Assembly (NCBI GenBank): GCA_900317905.1 | Contig: ONIN01000002.1 | Span: 175,815-239,814 of the forward strand | Source of the DNA: an uncultured Eubacteriales bacterium | Lineage (GTDB): Bacteria > Bacillota > Clostridia > Oscillospirales > Oscillospiraceae | Length of the DNA: 64,000 nt | Direction: 5' to 3' | Part shown: positions 8,999-17,172 of the stretch, piece after piece | How positions within the stretch are numbered: position 1 is the first letter of the stretch | How the letters are laid out: each line of letters starts with the position of its first letter | Made by a program: the position numbers and the translations under genes | Notes under the pieces: model-generated | What the model was told of the DNA's origin: nothing | Seen by the model: only the letters and a program-made list of their open reading frames with translations | Database searches by the model: none

Positions 8999-9047
8999 TT
9001 AGAATATTTTCCGGCTCAACCAAAATTTTTATATGGAGGAAACACGC

Positions 9048-10268
9048 ATGAAAAAGTACATCGCACTGCTTCTCGCGCTGGTGATGGTCTTCGCGCTGGC
9101 CGCCTGCGGCAACAGCAGCACTCCGGCCCCCGCCGGCTCCGCCGACGCAGAACCCGCCGATGCTGCTGCCACTGGTGATTACCATGTTGCTATGATCACC
9201 GACTACGGCGACATCACAGACCAGAGCTTCAACCAGACCACCTATGAGGCCTGCAAGGCTTTCTGCGAGACCAACGAGGTTGACTTCAAGTACTACAAGC
9301 CCACCGATGACAGCACCGCTGCCCGTGTGGAGATGGTCGACCAGGCCGTCGCCGAGGGCTACAACGTCATCGTGATGCCCGGCTATGCGTTCGCCGGCAC
9401 CATCGTTGAGGCTGCTCCCAACTATCCCGACGTGAAGTTCGTCGCCCTGGACGTGGCTCTGGGCGATCTGCTCGAGGCTGGCGTGACTGCTGCCGGCGGC
9501 GAGTATGACTACGATCCCACCAACTGGAACCTGGACGAGTATGTGGACATGAGCAATGTCTACTGCGCGGTCTACCAGGAAGAGCTGTGCGGCTACATGG
9601 CCGGCTATGCTGCTGCCAAGATGGGCTACACCAAGCTGGGCTTCCTGGGCGGCATGGCGGTTCCCGCTGTTATCCGCTACGGCTACGGCTTCGTGCAGGG
9701 CGTTAACGCTGCTGCCGAGGAGCTGGGCACCGATGTGGAAGTGAAGTACGTTTACGGCGGCCAGTTCTTTGGCGACGGCGACATCACCGCTGCCATGGAT
9801 ACCTGGTACAAGGCCGGCACTGAGGTCGTCTTCGCCTGCGGCGGCGGCATCTATCAGTCCGCTGCTGAGGCTGCTGCCAAGGTTGACGGCAAGGTCATCG
9901 GCGTTGACGTCGACCAGGCCGGCACCATCGACGGCGATTACGGCGAGGGCATGACCGTTACCTCCGCTATGAAGGGTCTGGCTGCCACCGTCAACACCCT
10001 GCTGAGCGAGATCCTCGCCGGCAACTGGGACAACTACGCCGGCCAGATCGAGACTCTGGGTCTCGTCTCCGGTGAGGACGCCAACCTGAACTACGTTGGT
10101 CTGCCCGCCAGCACCCAGTGGAGCGATGGCTTCTCCGAGGCTGACTACGCTGCGCTCGTCGCCGCTATGTTCTCCGGTGAGGTTTCCGTCTCCAACGACA
10201 TCACCAAGACTGCTGCTGACTTCGCCGGCGACCACGTCACCCTCGATGATCAGGGCCAGATCAAGTAA
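9048..10268 (+). CDS. BMP-family substrate-binding lipoprotein (nucleoside-type)
   Basis: A lipoprotein signal with lipobox ALAACG is followed by a Ser/Pro/Ala linker. The rest is a basic membrane protein (PnrA/TmpC-like) periplasmic binding fold: MITDYGDITDQSFNQTTYE at the N-terminus, VIVMPGYAFAGTI, LGFLGGMAVPAVIRYGYGF and VIGVDVDQAGTIDGDYG. Family members bind nucleosides for ABC import. No permease or ATPase genes follow; the gene ends at a terminator, so it is an orphan binding protein here. Alanine and glycine codons GCT/GGC suggest high expression. The start at 9048 follows TGGAGGAAACACGC. Confidence 0.9.
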   Translation: MKKYIALLLALVMVFALAACGNSSTPAPAGSADAEPADAAATGDYHVAMITDYGDITDQSFNQTTYEACKAFCETNEVDFKYYKPTDDSTAARVEMVDQAVAEGYNVIVMPGYAFAGTIVEAAPNYPDVKFVALDVALGDLLEAGVTAAGGEYDYDPTNWNLDEYVDMSNVYCAVYQEELCGYMAGYAAAKMGYTKLGFLGGMAVPAVIRYGYGFVQGVNAAAEELGTDVEVKYVYGGQFFGDGDITAAMDTWYKAGTEVVFACGGGIYQSAAEAAAKVDGKVIGVDVDQAGTIDGDYGEGMTVTSAMKGLAATVNTLLSEILAGNWDNYAGQIETLGLVSGEDANLNYVGLPASTQWSDGFSEADYAALVAAMFSGEVSVSNDITKTAADFAGDHVTLDDQGQIK

Positions 10269-10283
10269 TTAATTAAACCCCAA

Positions 10284-10320
10284 CAAAAAAAGACACGCTG
10301 CACTGCAGCGTGTCTTTTTT
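10284..10320. terminator. Bidirectional intrinsic terminator
   Basis: GACACGCTGCA / TGCAGCGTGTC with A7 and T6 flanks, between the BMP gene and the convergent permease gene. Confidence 0.9.
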
Positions 10321-10333
10321 ATTGCATCAGAGA

Positions 10334-10987
10334 TCAGAGATCAATTTTCTCGAATCTTTGTTCCGCTTTCCGGCAGGCCAGGAGCGTGACGACTGCGTAG
10401 ATCAGCATAGCGGCCAGCAGGATGCCGAACTGCAAGCCCAGGCGCGCTCCCGCGGGATCGTGGAGAAAGGTCAGCTTTGGCAGATGAGGCAGAACCTCCG
10501 CAACGGTGACCAGCAGAGCGGCGACGATGCTGTAGAGCAGGAACGGGATGCCGATTTTGTAGCCGGTCTTGAAAAATCCGCCCACGAATAGCACATTGAA
10601 GGACGTAAAAATCAGCAGCACAAAGGCGAGATAAACGGGATTTGCGTTCATCAGCGCGTTGCCTGTATAGGGGACCGCCCCGGACAGCGCGGTCATCCGC
10701 ACCGCCGTCAGAATGGCACAGAGCAGGAAGCCGATCATCTGGATCAGACAGGTGAAGCGGAACTTCGCCCTTACAATGTCGCGCTTCTGCAACGGCAGCA
10801 GCACGGAATACAAAATGTCGTTGGCCTCTCTGGCGTTCTGGAAGGAGTGGAACACTCCGAAGCAGATGAAAAACGCGCTCATCAGAATCGGGTACCCCGG
10901 CAGCAGCGTCATCAGCGCCGCCAGCAGAAACCAGTAGGCCAGGGGCGAGGCCGCCAGCCGGAACTCTTTACTCAGCAAGTTTTTCAT
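10334..10987 (-). CDS. ABC-2 type permease subunit
   Basis: The 217-residue protein has about six hydrophobic helices, starting with ASPLAYWFLLAALMTLLPGYPILM. It matches the short ABC2 membrane proteins (ABC2_membrane_5-like) paired with GntR/AbrB-controlled ABC ATPases. The start at 10987 (MKNLLSKEFRL) overlaps the end of the ATPase gene (10968), so they are coupled. Substrate unknown; such exporters often deal with bacteriocins or lipids. Confidence 0.8.
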   Translation of the reverse strand: MKNLLSKEFRLAASPLAYWFLLAALMTLLPGYPILMSAFFICFGVFHSFQNAREANDILYSVLLPLQKRDIVRAKFRFTCLIQMIGFLLCAILTAVRMTALSGAVPYTGNALMNANPVYLAFVLLIFTSFNVLFVGGFFKTGYKIGIPFLLYSIVAALLVTVAEVLPHLPKLTFLHDPAGARLGLQFGILLAAMLIYAVVTLLACRKAEQRFEKIDL

Positions 10988-11702
10988 GCAGCGACTCCTT
11001 TTCGTATTGCACCATAATGTCCTCCAGCGACTGGCCGCCGTGCGCCGACAAAAAGGCATCCAGGGGCTGGGAGGCGATCTGTTTGCCCCGGGCGAGATAG
11101 GTGATGTCGTCCGCGCACTTTTCCAGATCCGTGGTGATGTGGGTAGAAAACAGGATGCTCACGCCCTGCTCCTTCAGAAAGAGGAAGGCGTCCAGAAGCT
11201 CCGCTCTGGAGACGGGGTCGAGCCCGCTGGTGGGCTCGTCCAGGATCAGCAGCTCCGCCCGGTGGGACATGGCCAGTGTCAGACTGAACTTCACTCGCAT
11301 GCCCTCAGACAGCTGCATGGGTGTCTTTTCTTCATCCAGCGAGAAAGTGTCGGCGTATTTCCGGTAGGCCGCGTCGTCCCAGTTTTCATAGAACGTGCGG
11401 GTCACGGCCACGATGTCCCGCAGTTTTTTCCGCTTGTAATAATCCACCGCGCCGCCGGCGTAGCCGATCCGCTGTTTGATCTCCCGCTCCTCGGCGGGCA
11501 TGGGCAGGTCGAAGATCCGGATCTCACCGGCGTCCGGGTGCACCAGATTGAAAATGGACTTCAGCGTGGTGGTCTTGCCGGCGCCGTTGCGGCCGATGAG
11601 CCCCATGATGCGGCCCCGCTCCAGGGTGAAGCTGACGTCCTCCAGCAGAAAGGCCGGGTACTGCTTCCGCAGCCCGGATACCTCCAGGATGGCCATGGTC
11701 AT
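10968..11702 (-). CDS. ABC transporter ATP-binding protein
   Basis: Walker A is GRNGAGKTT, the signature is LSEGM, Walker B is LLILDEPTSGLD, and the switch histidine is in FSTHIT. The length (~244 residues) is typical for an ATPase paired with a short ABC-2 permease. The start ATG at 11702 overlaps the AbrB stop (ATGA); an ATG at 11696 is an alternative with better ribosome-site spacing. It is the middle gene of an AbrB-ATPase-permease operon. Confidence 0.9.
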   Translation of the reverse strand: MTMAILEVSGLRKQYPAFLLEDVSFTLERGRIMGLIGRNGAGKTTTLKSIFNLVHPDAGEIRIFDLPMPAEEREIKQRIGYAGGAVDYYKRKKLRDIVAVTRTFYENWDDAAYRKYADTFSLDEEKTPMQLSEGMRVKFSLTLAMSHRAELLILDEPTSGLDPVSRAELLDAFLFLKEQGVSILFSTHITTDLEKCADDITYLARGKQIASQPLDAFLSAHGGQSLEDIMVQYEKESLHEKLAE

Positions 11703-11917
11703 TCCTCCTCCACTTCCCCCTTGGGGAAGATGTGGCCCATCAAATCCGAGAACATGGACTTCGGCGGGATGGCGATGCCCCGCTCCTCGTCGCCCAACAG
11801 CAGCAGCGTGTCGCCGGGCTGGATGTGGAAAATCTCCCGGGCCTCCTTCGGGATCACGATCTGCCCTTTGGTGCCCACCGTGACGCTCCAGGCGCACTTT
11901 CCCTTCGGTTTTTTCAT
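11699..11917 (-). CDS. AbrB/MazE-type (SpoVT-AbrB) transcriptional regulator
   Basis: A 72-residue protein with the swapped-hairpin DNA-binding motif VTVGTKGQIVIPKEAREIF...IQPGDTLLLLG. I use the ATG at 11917, nine nt from GGAG; in-frame ATGs at 11923 and 11926 are too close to it. It precedes and probably controls its ABC exporter. The palindrome GTTAT-GT-ATAAC just downstream of the -10 box is a possible autoregulatory site. Confidence 0.82.
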   Translation of the reverse strand: MKKPKGKCAWSVTVGTKGQIVIPKEAREIFHIQPGDTLLLLGDEERGIAIPPKSMFSDLMGHIFPKGEVEEE

Positions 11918-11947
11918 CTGCATCATCTCCAAAAAAGTATGATTTGT

Positions 11948-11983
11948 TATACATAACATACCACAGAAGAAAGCGGTTGTCAA
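11948..11983 (-). promoter_or_regulatory. Promoter of AbrB-ABC operon
   Basis: On the minus strand TTGACA (11978-11983), a 17-nt spacer and TATGTT (11955-11960). The palindrome GTTATGTATAAC overlaps the -10 end. Confidence 0.6.
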
Positions 11984-11987
11984 TAGA

Positions 11988-12015
11988 AAAAGCCGCCTCG
12001 AAACGAGACGGCTTT
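11988..12015 (-). terminator. Intrinsic terminator after EFR1 gene
   Basis: AAAGCCG...CGGCTTT stem with a minus-strand T-run, just past the stop at 12033. Confidence 0.75.
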
Positions 12016-12032
12016 GTATGTTGATGGGAAAT

Positions 12033-12818
12033 TCAGCGGATTTCCAGCTTGGAGGAGGTGAGCTCCTGGACGCTGACGTTCTTGTTGTAATAGTGCTCGC
12101 GCTTGTCGGTGACTTTGCCGAGGGAGATGGCCTCGGTGGGGCAGTACTGCAGGCAGCCGAGGCAGTTGATGCAGTTGGTGCCGATGTGAGCCTTGCCGCC
12201 GCGGATCTCGATGTTGCCGCGGGGGCAGATCTTGGCGCACTGGCCGCAGCCGATGCACTTGTCGCTGACCTTGAAGCCCTTGGCCTTGATTTTCAGAACA
12301 GAGGACCAGGCTTTGTTCTCGGCGGCGTTCAGGAAGAAGCGGGAGGGCTCGGTCTTCTCGGTCTTCTTTCCGGCGAGGACGTCGGCGGCAATCTTTTTGG
12401 AGAGCTTTTCGGAACGCTTCTGGGCCATCTTCGGGGTGACCATGGGAACCATCATCTGGTGCGGGAACAGCCAGATGCAGGTGCACTGGTGGGTCACGGC
12501 CTTCCAGTAGTCCAAGGGGACGATGCGGTTCAGGTCATTGAGGCCGATGCCGGGATAGCTGGCGCTCTGGCTGATGCCGAAGACGTAGCTCTCGGGGCTC
12601 ACCTGCAGCAGCTTCACGTTCTCCAGGAAGTCGATGGGGGCGCCGCCGCCGTGACATGGGAACACGAAGCCAACGCGCTTGGCGCTGCGGACATCGGTGA
12701 CCTCAGGCTTTTTGCGCAGGGAGATGAGATCCGCGCCGCCCATGGCCTTGGCGATGTTCTTGGCCATATCTAGGCAGTTGCCGGTGCCAGACCAGAAGAA
12801 GATTACATTTTCATACAT
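12033..12818 (-). CDS. EFR1-family flavodoxin-ferredoxin fusion protein
   Basis: Residues 1-~170 are flavodoxin-like, with the FMN phosphate loop FFWSGTGNCLDMA. The C-terminal ~70 residues carry two 4Fe-4S clusters, CIGCGQCAKICP and CINCLGCLQYCP. EFR1 proteins are electron carriers of unknown partners, common in anaerobic Firmicutes. The gene is divergent from a TetR regulator (12912) and a shared 93-nt region holds an inverted repeat, so TetR control is likely. Confidence 0.9.
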   Translation of the reverse strand: MYENVIFFWSGTGNCLDMAKNIAKAMGGADLISLRKKPEVTDVRSAKRVGFVFPCHGGGAPIDFLENVKLLQVSPESYVFGISQSASYPGIGLNDLNRIVPLDYWKAVTHQCTCIWLFPHQMMVPMVTPKMAQKRSEKLSKKIAADVLAGKKTEKTEPSRFFLNAAENKAWSSVLKIKAKGFKVSDKCIGCGQCAKICPRGNIEIRGGKAHIGTNCINCLGCLQYCPTEAISLGKVTDKREHYYNKNVSVQELTSSKLEIR

Positions 12819-12865
12819 GGGGATCGCTCCTTTGTCTTTGATGCTTGCATTTTATCACAAAGAAT

Positions 12866-12884
12866 GATACAATACAAGTGTATC
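12866..12884. promoter_or_regulatory. Candidate TetR operator
   Basis: The inverted repeat GATACA-n7-TGTATC lies between the divergent EFR1 and TetR genes, in AT-rich promoter-like sequence. Confidence 0.45.
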
Positions 12885-12911
12885 GAAACAAGTGCAACAA
12901 AGGAGCGGGAA

Positions 12912-13445
12912 ATGTATCATATCAAAGCCGATAAGCGCACGGAAACCTCCGCGAAGCTGATCACCCAGGCGGTTCTGGCGCTGATGGAGGAGAAATCCTT
13001 CGACGAGATCACCATCACCGAAGTGCAGCGGCACTCCGGCGTCAGCCGCAGCACCTTCTACCGGAGCTTTGACAGATTGGAGGACGTGCTGGAGCTGCTG
13101 TGCGATCAGGGGTTCCGGGCGGCCTTTGACCGGGGCGGCAATGTGCCGGTGGCGGTGTTCCGCTACTGGTCGGAGAACAGCGGCATCCTGGAGGCGCTGG
13201 TGCGGATCCACCGGACGGACATCCTCTATTCCAGCTTCCGGAGAACGGCGTCGGATCATGTGCGGATGCAGGCGCTGAAGGAGGACGAGGCCCAATATGA
13301 CTACTTCGTCTCCATCGTCACCTCCGGCATGGTGGGCATCCTGACCACCTGGGTGGAGCACGGGAAGACTGAAACCGGCGACGAGGTGCTCCAGCGCGCC
13401 GTCGGCGCTATCGCCTCCATGGCGGAAATGCTGTTTGGAGAATAA
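12912..13445 (+). CDS. TetR/AcrR family transcriptional regulator
   Basis: The 177-residue protein has an N-terminal helix-turn-helix (ITEVQRHSGVSRSTFYRSFD) and a variable all-helical ligand domain ending with SGMVGILTTWVEHGKTETGDE. The ATG at 12912 follows AAAGGAGCGGG. It is divergent from EFR1 and probably represses it and itself through the repeat at 12866-12884. Ligand unknown. Confidence 0.88.
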   Translation: MYHIKADKRTETSAKLITQAVLALMEEKSFDEITITEVQRHSGVSRSTFYRSFDRLEDVLELLCDQGFRAAFDRGGNVPVAVFRYWSENSGILEALVRIHRTDILYSSFRRTASDHVRMQALKEDEAQYDYFVSIVTSGMVGILTTWVEHGKTETGDEVLQRAVGAIASMAEMLFGE

Positions 13446-13447
13446 AA

Positions 13448-13486
13448 AACTCGCCCCCCGATTCGGGAGGCGAGCTTCTTTTTTGT
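13448..13486. terminator. Bidirectional intrinsic terminator
   Basis: CTCGCC...GGCGAG stem with CCCG/CGGG extension and flanking A-run and T-run, between convergent TetR and Mrp genes. Confidence 0.85.
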
Positions 13487-14347
13487 TTACTTGTTCTCGA
13501 TCTTGTCAGCCAGCTCGGAGAGCCAGGGGGCGTCGACGGTCTCGATGCGGCCGTGGTCCACGCTCTCGGCGATGACGGGGTCAATGGGGAGTCTCGCCAC
13601 AGTCTGGATGTTGTTCTCCAGGGCGATCTTCTCGATGTGGCTGTCACCGAAGATGGCGTGCTTCTTGCCGCAGTCGGGGCACTCGTAGTAGCTCATGTTC
13701 TCCACGATGCCGAGGACCGGGATGTTCATCATGTTGGCCATGTTCACGGCCTTGCTGACGATCATGCTCACCAGCTCCTGGGGAGAGGTGACCACCACGA
13801 TGCCGTCCACAGGCAGGGACTGGAACACCGTCAGCGGCACGTCGCCGGTTCCGGGAGGCATGTCCACGAACATGTATTCCACGTCCTCCCACAGCACGTC
13901 GGTCCAGAACTGGGTCACGGTGCCGGCGATGACCGGGCCGCGCCAGACCACGGGATCGGTCTCGTTGGGCAGGAGCAGGTTGATGCTCATCATCTCGATG
14001 CCGGTGCGGCTGCGGTTGGCATAGAGGAAGTCCTCGCCGCCCATGGCGCCGCCGTGGATGCCGAAGGCCTGGGGGATAGAGGGGCCGGTGATGTCCGCGT
14101 CCAGAATGGCGGCCTGATGTCCGCGGCGCTGCATTTCGCAGGCCAGCAGACTGGTCACCAGGCTCTTGCCCACGCCGCCCTTGCCGGAGACTACGGCGAT
14201 GACCTTGTCCACCCGGGCGCCGGGACGCAGGCTCTGGAGGAAGGACTCCGGGGCGTTGCGGCTGGCGCAGTCAGAACCGCAGGTGCTGCAGTCGTGGGTG
14301 CAGTCTTCCGGTACTTCATTTTGTACTTCGTTGAATTCGTCGCTCAT
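13487..14347 (-). CDS. Mrp/NBP35-family Fe-S carrier P-loop ATPase
   Basis: The N-terminus carries a four-cysteine cluster-binding stretch (CTHDCSTCGSDC), as in Nbp35. The deviant Walker A is VSGKGGVGKS. MNLS-like and Fe-S-binding blocks are GDVPLTV and SYYECPDCGKKH, with the CPxC pair used for bridging clusters. Mrp proteins assemble or carry Fe-S clusters in the cytosol. A good promoter lies upstream (TTGACA 14408-14413, 16 nt, TATAAT 14386-14391 on the minus strand). Confidence 0.92.
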   Translation of the reverse strand: MSDEFNEVQNEVPEDCTHDCSTCGSDCASRNAPESFLQSLRPGARVDKVIAVVSGKGGVGKSLVTSLLACEMQRRGHQAAILDADITGPSIPQAFGIHGGAMGGEDFLYANRSRTGIEMMSINLLLPNETDPVVWRGPVIAGTVTQFWTDVLWEDVEYMFVDMPPGTGDVPLTVFQSLPVDGIVVVTSPQELVSMIVSKAVNMANMMNIPVLGIVENMSYYECPDCGKKHAIFGDSHIEKIALENNIQTVARLPIDPVIAESVDHGRIETVDAPWLSELADKIENK

Positions 14348-14385
14348 TGGAAAAACCTCCGAATCAAATTTTTCGATTGCACATT

Positions 14386-14413
14386 ATTATATCCCAAATT
14401 AGACAGTTGTCAA
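14386..14413 (-). promoter_or_regulatory. Promoter of the Mrp gene
   Basis: TTGACA and TATAAT on the minus strand separated by 16 nt. Confidence 0.7.
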
Positions 14414-14538
14414 CCAACAGAATCTGTGTGGATTGGATCGTTGGAATTTTTCGGTTTTTCTGCCGCTGCGGGCTTTTCCGGAGGACGGGAATCTGCTATA
14501 ATGCAGCCATACCGAATGATGGAAAAGGAGGAATCCCC

Positions 14539-14829
14539 ATGAACGCAAGTGTAGCCATTCAGGTTCTGCCGAAGGTGGACGGCAACGCCGAGACCTGCCG
14601 CGTGGTGGACGCGGTGATCGACTATATCAAATCTTTCCACCTGCCCATGACCGTGACGCCCTTTGAGACCGTCATCGAGGGCGATTACGATGTGCTGATG
14701 GAGATTGTCAAGGGCTGCCCGAAGGTCTGCGTGGAGGCCGGCGCTCCCGGGATGCTGGGCTATGTGAAGATCAACTACGCCCCCGAAGGCGTCATGACCA
14801 TCGACGAGAAGATCGGGAAATACCAATGA
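14539..14829 (+). CDS. MTH1187/YkoF-like thiamine-binding protein
   Basis: A 96-residue protein of the DUF77 (thiamine_BP) family: ASVAIQVLPKVDG at the start, VVDAVIDYIKSF, and VTPFETVIEGDYDVLMEIV. Family members form ferredoxin-like oligomers that bind thiamine or related ligands. The ATG follows AAGGAGG, and TATAAT (14497-14502) with an upstream TG gives an extended -10 promoter. It overlaps the next gene by ATGA, linking it to a phosphatase. Confidence 0.85.
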   Translation: MNASVAIQVLPKVDGNAETCRVVDAVIDYIKSFHLPMTVTPFETVIEGDYDVLMEIVKGCPKVCVEAGAPGMLGYVKINYAPEGVMTIDEKIGKYQ

Positions 14830-15488
14830 ACAGGAAATTTGCGATTTTTGACATGGACGGTACCCTGGTGGACTCCATGCCTTACTGGCAGCGTCTGGGG
14901 AGGGAATACCTCATACGGGCAGGGGTCACCGAGGTGTCTCAGGAGCTGCTGGAGCGGATCAAGCCCATGACCATGGCGGAGTCTACGGAGATGTTCTACC
15001 GGGAGCTGGGGCTCTCTGGCTCGCCGCAGCAGATCGCGGACGAGCTGAACGGGATCATGAGCGGCTACTACCGCAACGACATCCAGCTCAAGCCCGGTGC
15101 GGCGGAGTACCTCCGGGCGCTGAAAAATCGGGGCGTGCGCATGTGCGTGGCCTCAGCCACGGTGGAGCGGCTGGTGGAGGCCTGTCTGGGCCGTCTCGGT
15201 GTGGCGGACTGCTTTGAGTTCCTGCTCTCCTGCGACACTGTGGGAGCCGGGAAGGATCGGCCGGATGTGTTTCTGGCAGCGGCGGAGCGGTTCGGGGCAA
15301 AGCCGGAGGAGATCGCCTCCTACGAGGACTCGATCTTCGCCGTGGAGACTGCCGCCAAAGCCGGGTTCTACACCGTCGGCGTCTATGACTTAAACGGCGC
15401 CCACAGCTGGGAGGCGCTGCAGGCCCTCGCCGACGAGACCATCACCGACTGGTTTCATGCCGCAGCGGAACTGTCCGCTGAAAAGTAA
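14826..15488 (+). CDS. HAD-family phosphatase (beta-phosphoglucomutase/Gph-like)
   Basis: Motif I is DMDGTLVDS, motif II is ASAT, motif III lysine is in AGKDRPDVF, and motif IV is YEDSIFAVETA. The cap domain is the helical type between motifs I and II. The substrate cannot be read from sequence. Coupling to the thiamine-binding gene may point to a thiamine phosphate or a related metabolite, but this is context only. Confidence 0.87.
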   Translation: MNRKFAIFDMDGTLVDSMPYWQRLGREYLIRAGVTEVSQELLERIKPMTMAESTEMFYRELGLSGSPQQIADELNGIMSGYYRNDIQLKPGAAEYLRALKNRGVRMCVASATVERLVEACLGRLGVADCFEFLLSCDTVGAGKDRPDVFLAAAERFGAKPEEIASYEDSIFAVETAAKAGFYTVGVYDLNGAHSWEALQALADETITDWFHAAAELSAEK

Positions 15489-15491
15489 ACA

Positions 15492-15530
15492 AAAAATGGC
15501 GCACTGTACAGGTTCGGTGCGCCATTTTTA
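15492..15530 (+). terminator. Intrinsic terminator after HAD gene
   Basis: AATGGCGCAC...GTGCGCCATT stem followed by TTTTT. Confidence 0.85.
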
Positions 15531-15591
15531 TTCACCAGCAGAAAATTGAAAGAAACCTGTTATTATTTCTATTAATTCTGTTTCAAAAGAC

Positions 15592-15620
15592 TTGATTCTG
15601 CCGACGGTTTCGGGTACAAT
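15592..15620 (+). promoter_or_regulatory. Promoter of the alpha/beta hydrolase gene
   Basis: TTGATT (15592-15597), 17 nt, TACAAT (15615-15620). Confidence 0.6.
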
Positions 15621-15684
15621 GAAAAAGATTTTAAGATTTGCCACGTTTTTTTAAGATTTAGAGAAGAGATGGGAGGTGCGGCAA

Positions 15685-16650
15685 ATGTTTCTGCTCTGGC
15701 TGGTTCTGTTTTTGACTCCAGTGTTCTTTGCCTTCACCTTCGCGCTCTATCTGGTGTTCTTTTATTCTCCCAACAAAAATCAAAACGATGACCGGAGACT
15801 TGCGCGGGTCTCCCAGATCCCGAACCGCCGTGCGCAGATCCTGAAGATGATCGACGAGGTGCGGGAGATCCCCTACGAAACCGTGGAGATCCTCTCCAGA
15901 GACGACTTCGTGCTCCGGGGCCGCTACATGGAGCAGACGCCCGGCGCGCCCATCTGCATCTGCTTCCACGGCTATCGCGGCACCCCCAACCGGGATCTGT
16001 ACGGTCCCATCCGCCTCCTCAGAGAAATGGGCTTCAACCTCCTGCTGGTGGAGCACCGGGCCCACTGCAGCAGCGAGAGCAACACCATCACCATGGGCGT
16101 CAAGGAGCGGTTCGACTGTCTGGACTGGACGGAGTATGTCCAGTATCGCTTTGGCCGGGAGGTGCCGGTGCTGCTGGTGGGCGTCTCCATGGGCGCCACC
16201 TCGGTGATGATGGCCTCGGAGTTCGCCTTCCCGGACAGTGTCAAGGGCATCATCGCAGACTGCCCCTTCACCAGCGCCAAGGACATCGTGTTCTACCGCG
16301 CACAGCAGCTGCACCTGATGCCGCGCTCCGCCACTCTGTTTACTGAGGCGGCTGCCAGGATCTACGGCGGCTTTTCCCTCTATGGCCCCAATGCCATCGA
16401 GTCCGTGAAGCGTACCCGCCTGCCGATCCTGCTGATCCATGGCGAGTCGGATTACGCAGTGCCCAGCTATATGAGCGAGCAGATCCGCAATGCCAACCGG
16501 GAAAAGATCGAGCTGCATCTCTTCCCCAGGGCCGGCCACGCCCTCAGTTATCTGCTGTATCCTGACCGTTACGAGGCCTGCTACCGGAGCTTCATCCGCC
16601 GGGTTTTGAAGGACCAGGTGCCGAAGCCCATGCGGATCCGAATCCAATAA
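15685..16650 (+). CDS. Membrane-anchored alpha/beta hydrolase
   Basis: A 321-residue protein with an N-terminal hydrophobic anchor (FLLWLVLFLTPVFFAFTFAL). The oxyanion region is FHGYRG, the nucleophile elbow is VGVSMGA, the acid is in GESDYAVP and the base is His in AGHALSY. It resembles the YqkD/FrsA-like serine hydrolases of Firmicutes with unknown substrates. I start at the ATG at 15685; a GTG at 15676 touches the GGGAGG ribosome site. Confidence 0.85.
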   Translation: MFLLWLVLFLTPVFFAFTFALYLVFFYSPNKNQNDDRRLARVSQIPNRRAQILKMIDEVREIPYETVEILSRDDFVLRGRYMEQTPGAPICICFHGYRGTPNRDLYGPIRLLREMGFNLLLVEHRAHCSSESNTITMGVKERFDCLDWTEYVQYRFGREVPVLLVGVSMGATSVMMASEFAFPDSVKGIIADCPFTSAKDIVFYRAQQLHLMPRSATLFTEAAARIYGGFSLYGPNAIESVKRTRLPILLIHGESDYAVPSYMSEQIRNANREKIELHLFPRAGHALSYLLYPDRYEACYRSFIRRVLKDQVPKPMRIRIQ

Positions 16651-16651
16651 A

Positions 16652-16682
16652 AAACCGCCCTCATGCGAGGGCGGTTCTGATT
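16652..16682. terminator. Bidirectional intrinsic terminator
   Basis: ACCGCCCTC-atgc-GAGGGCGGT with A-run upstream and T-run downstream, between convergent hydrolase and folA genes. Confidence 0.85.
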
Positions 16683-16683
16683 T

Positions 16684-17163
16684 TTAAATTCTCTCGTAGG
16701 TGCAGAACTGATACTGCACCCCGTCATGCTCCTGGATGGGTTCGGCCTTGGTGCACTGCCAGTCGGGATCCGCGTCCAGATCCGGGAAAAACACGTCGGA
16801 GTGGGGCGCGGCATAGATTTTTGTCACATAAACCCGCTTCATGTGGGGGAAGAACTGCCGAAATACACTGTCTCCGCCGATGACGAGGCAGCGCTCGGAT
16901 TCCGCAGCGGCGGCCACGGCCTCCTCGGTGGAGTGGAAGACCTCGGCGCCCTCGATGGTGATATCCTGCCGGGTGATCACCAGATTGCGGCGATTTTTCA
17001 GCGGCTTGCCGCCGGGGAAATCCTCCAGCGTCTTTCTGCCCACGATGACGGCGGCCCCGTCGGTGAGGGTGCGGAAGCGCTTCCGGTCGGCGGGGATCAC
17101 CAGCGGCTGGGTGCCCTTGGCGCCGATGCCCCAGTCGGAATATACGGCTACGATCGCGTCCAT
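16684..17163 (-). CDS. folA: FolA, dihydrofolate reductase
   Basis: DHFR reduces dihydrofolate with NADPH. Visible are AIVAVYSDWGIGAKG, the active-site acid in VIPADRKRF, the NADPH-binding VIVGRKTLEDFPGG and the glycine pair in LVIGGDSVFRQF. The length of 159 residues is normal. It begins 9 nt after thyA, which oxidises the folate cofactor that FolA recycles, so the two form a dTMP synthesis operon. Confidence 0.92.
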   Translation of the reverse strand: MDAIVAVYSDWGIGAKGTQPLVIPADRKRFRTLTDGAAVIVGRKTLEDFPGGKPLKNRRNLVITRQDITIEGAEVFHSTEEAVAAAAESERCLVIGGDSVFRQFFPHMKRVYVTKIYAAPHSDVFFPDLDADPDWQCTKAEPIQEHDGVQYQFCTYERI

Positions 17164-17172
17164 GGCCGTACC

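Noticed and set aside
8905-9047. Purine riboswitch upstream of the BMP nucleoside-binding gene
   Set aside because: The leader after the promoter is about 55 nt and lacks the three-way junction; the inverted repeat surrounds the promoter instead.
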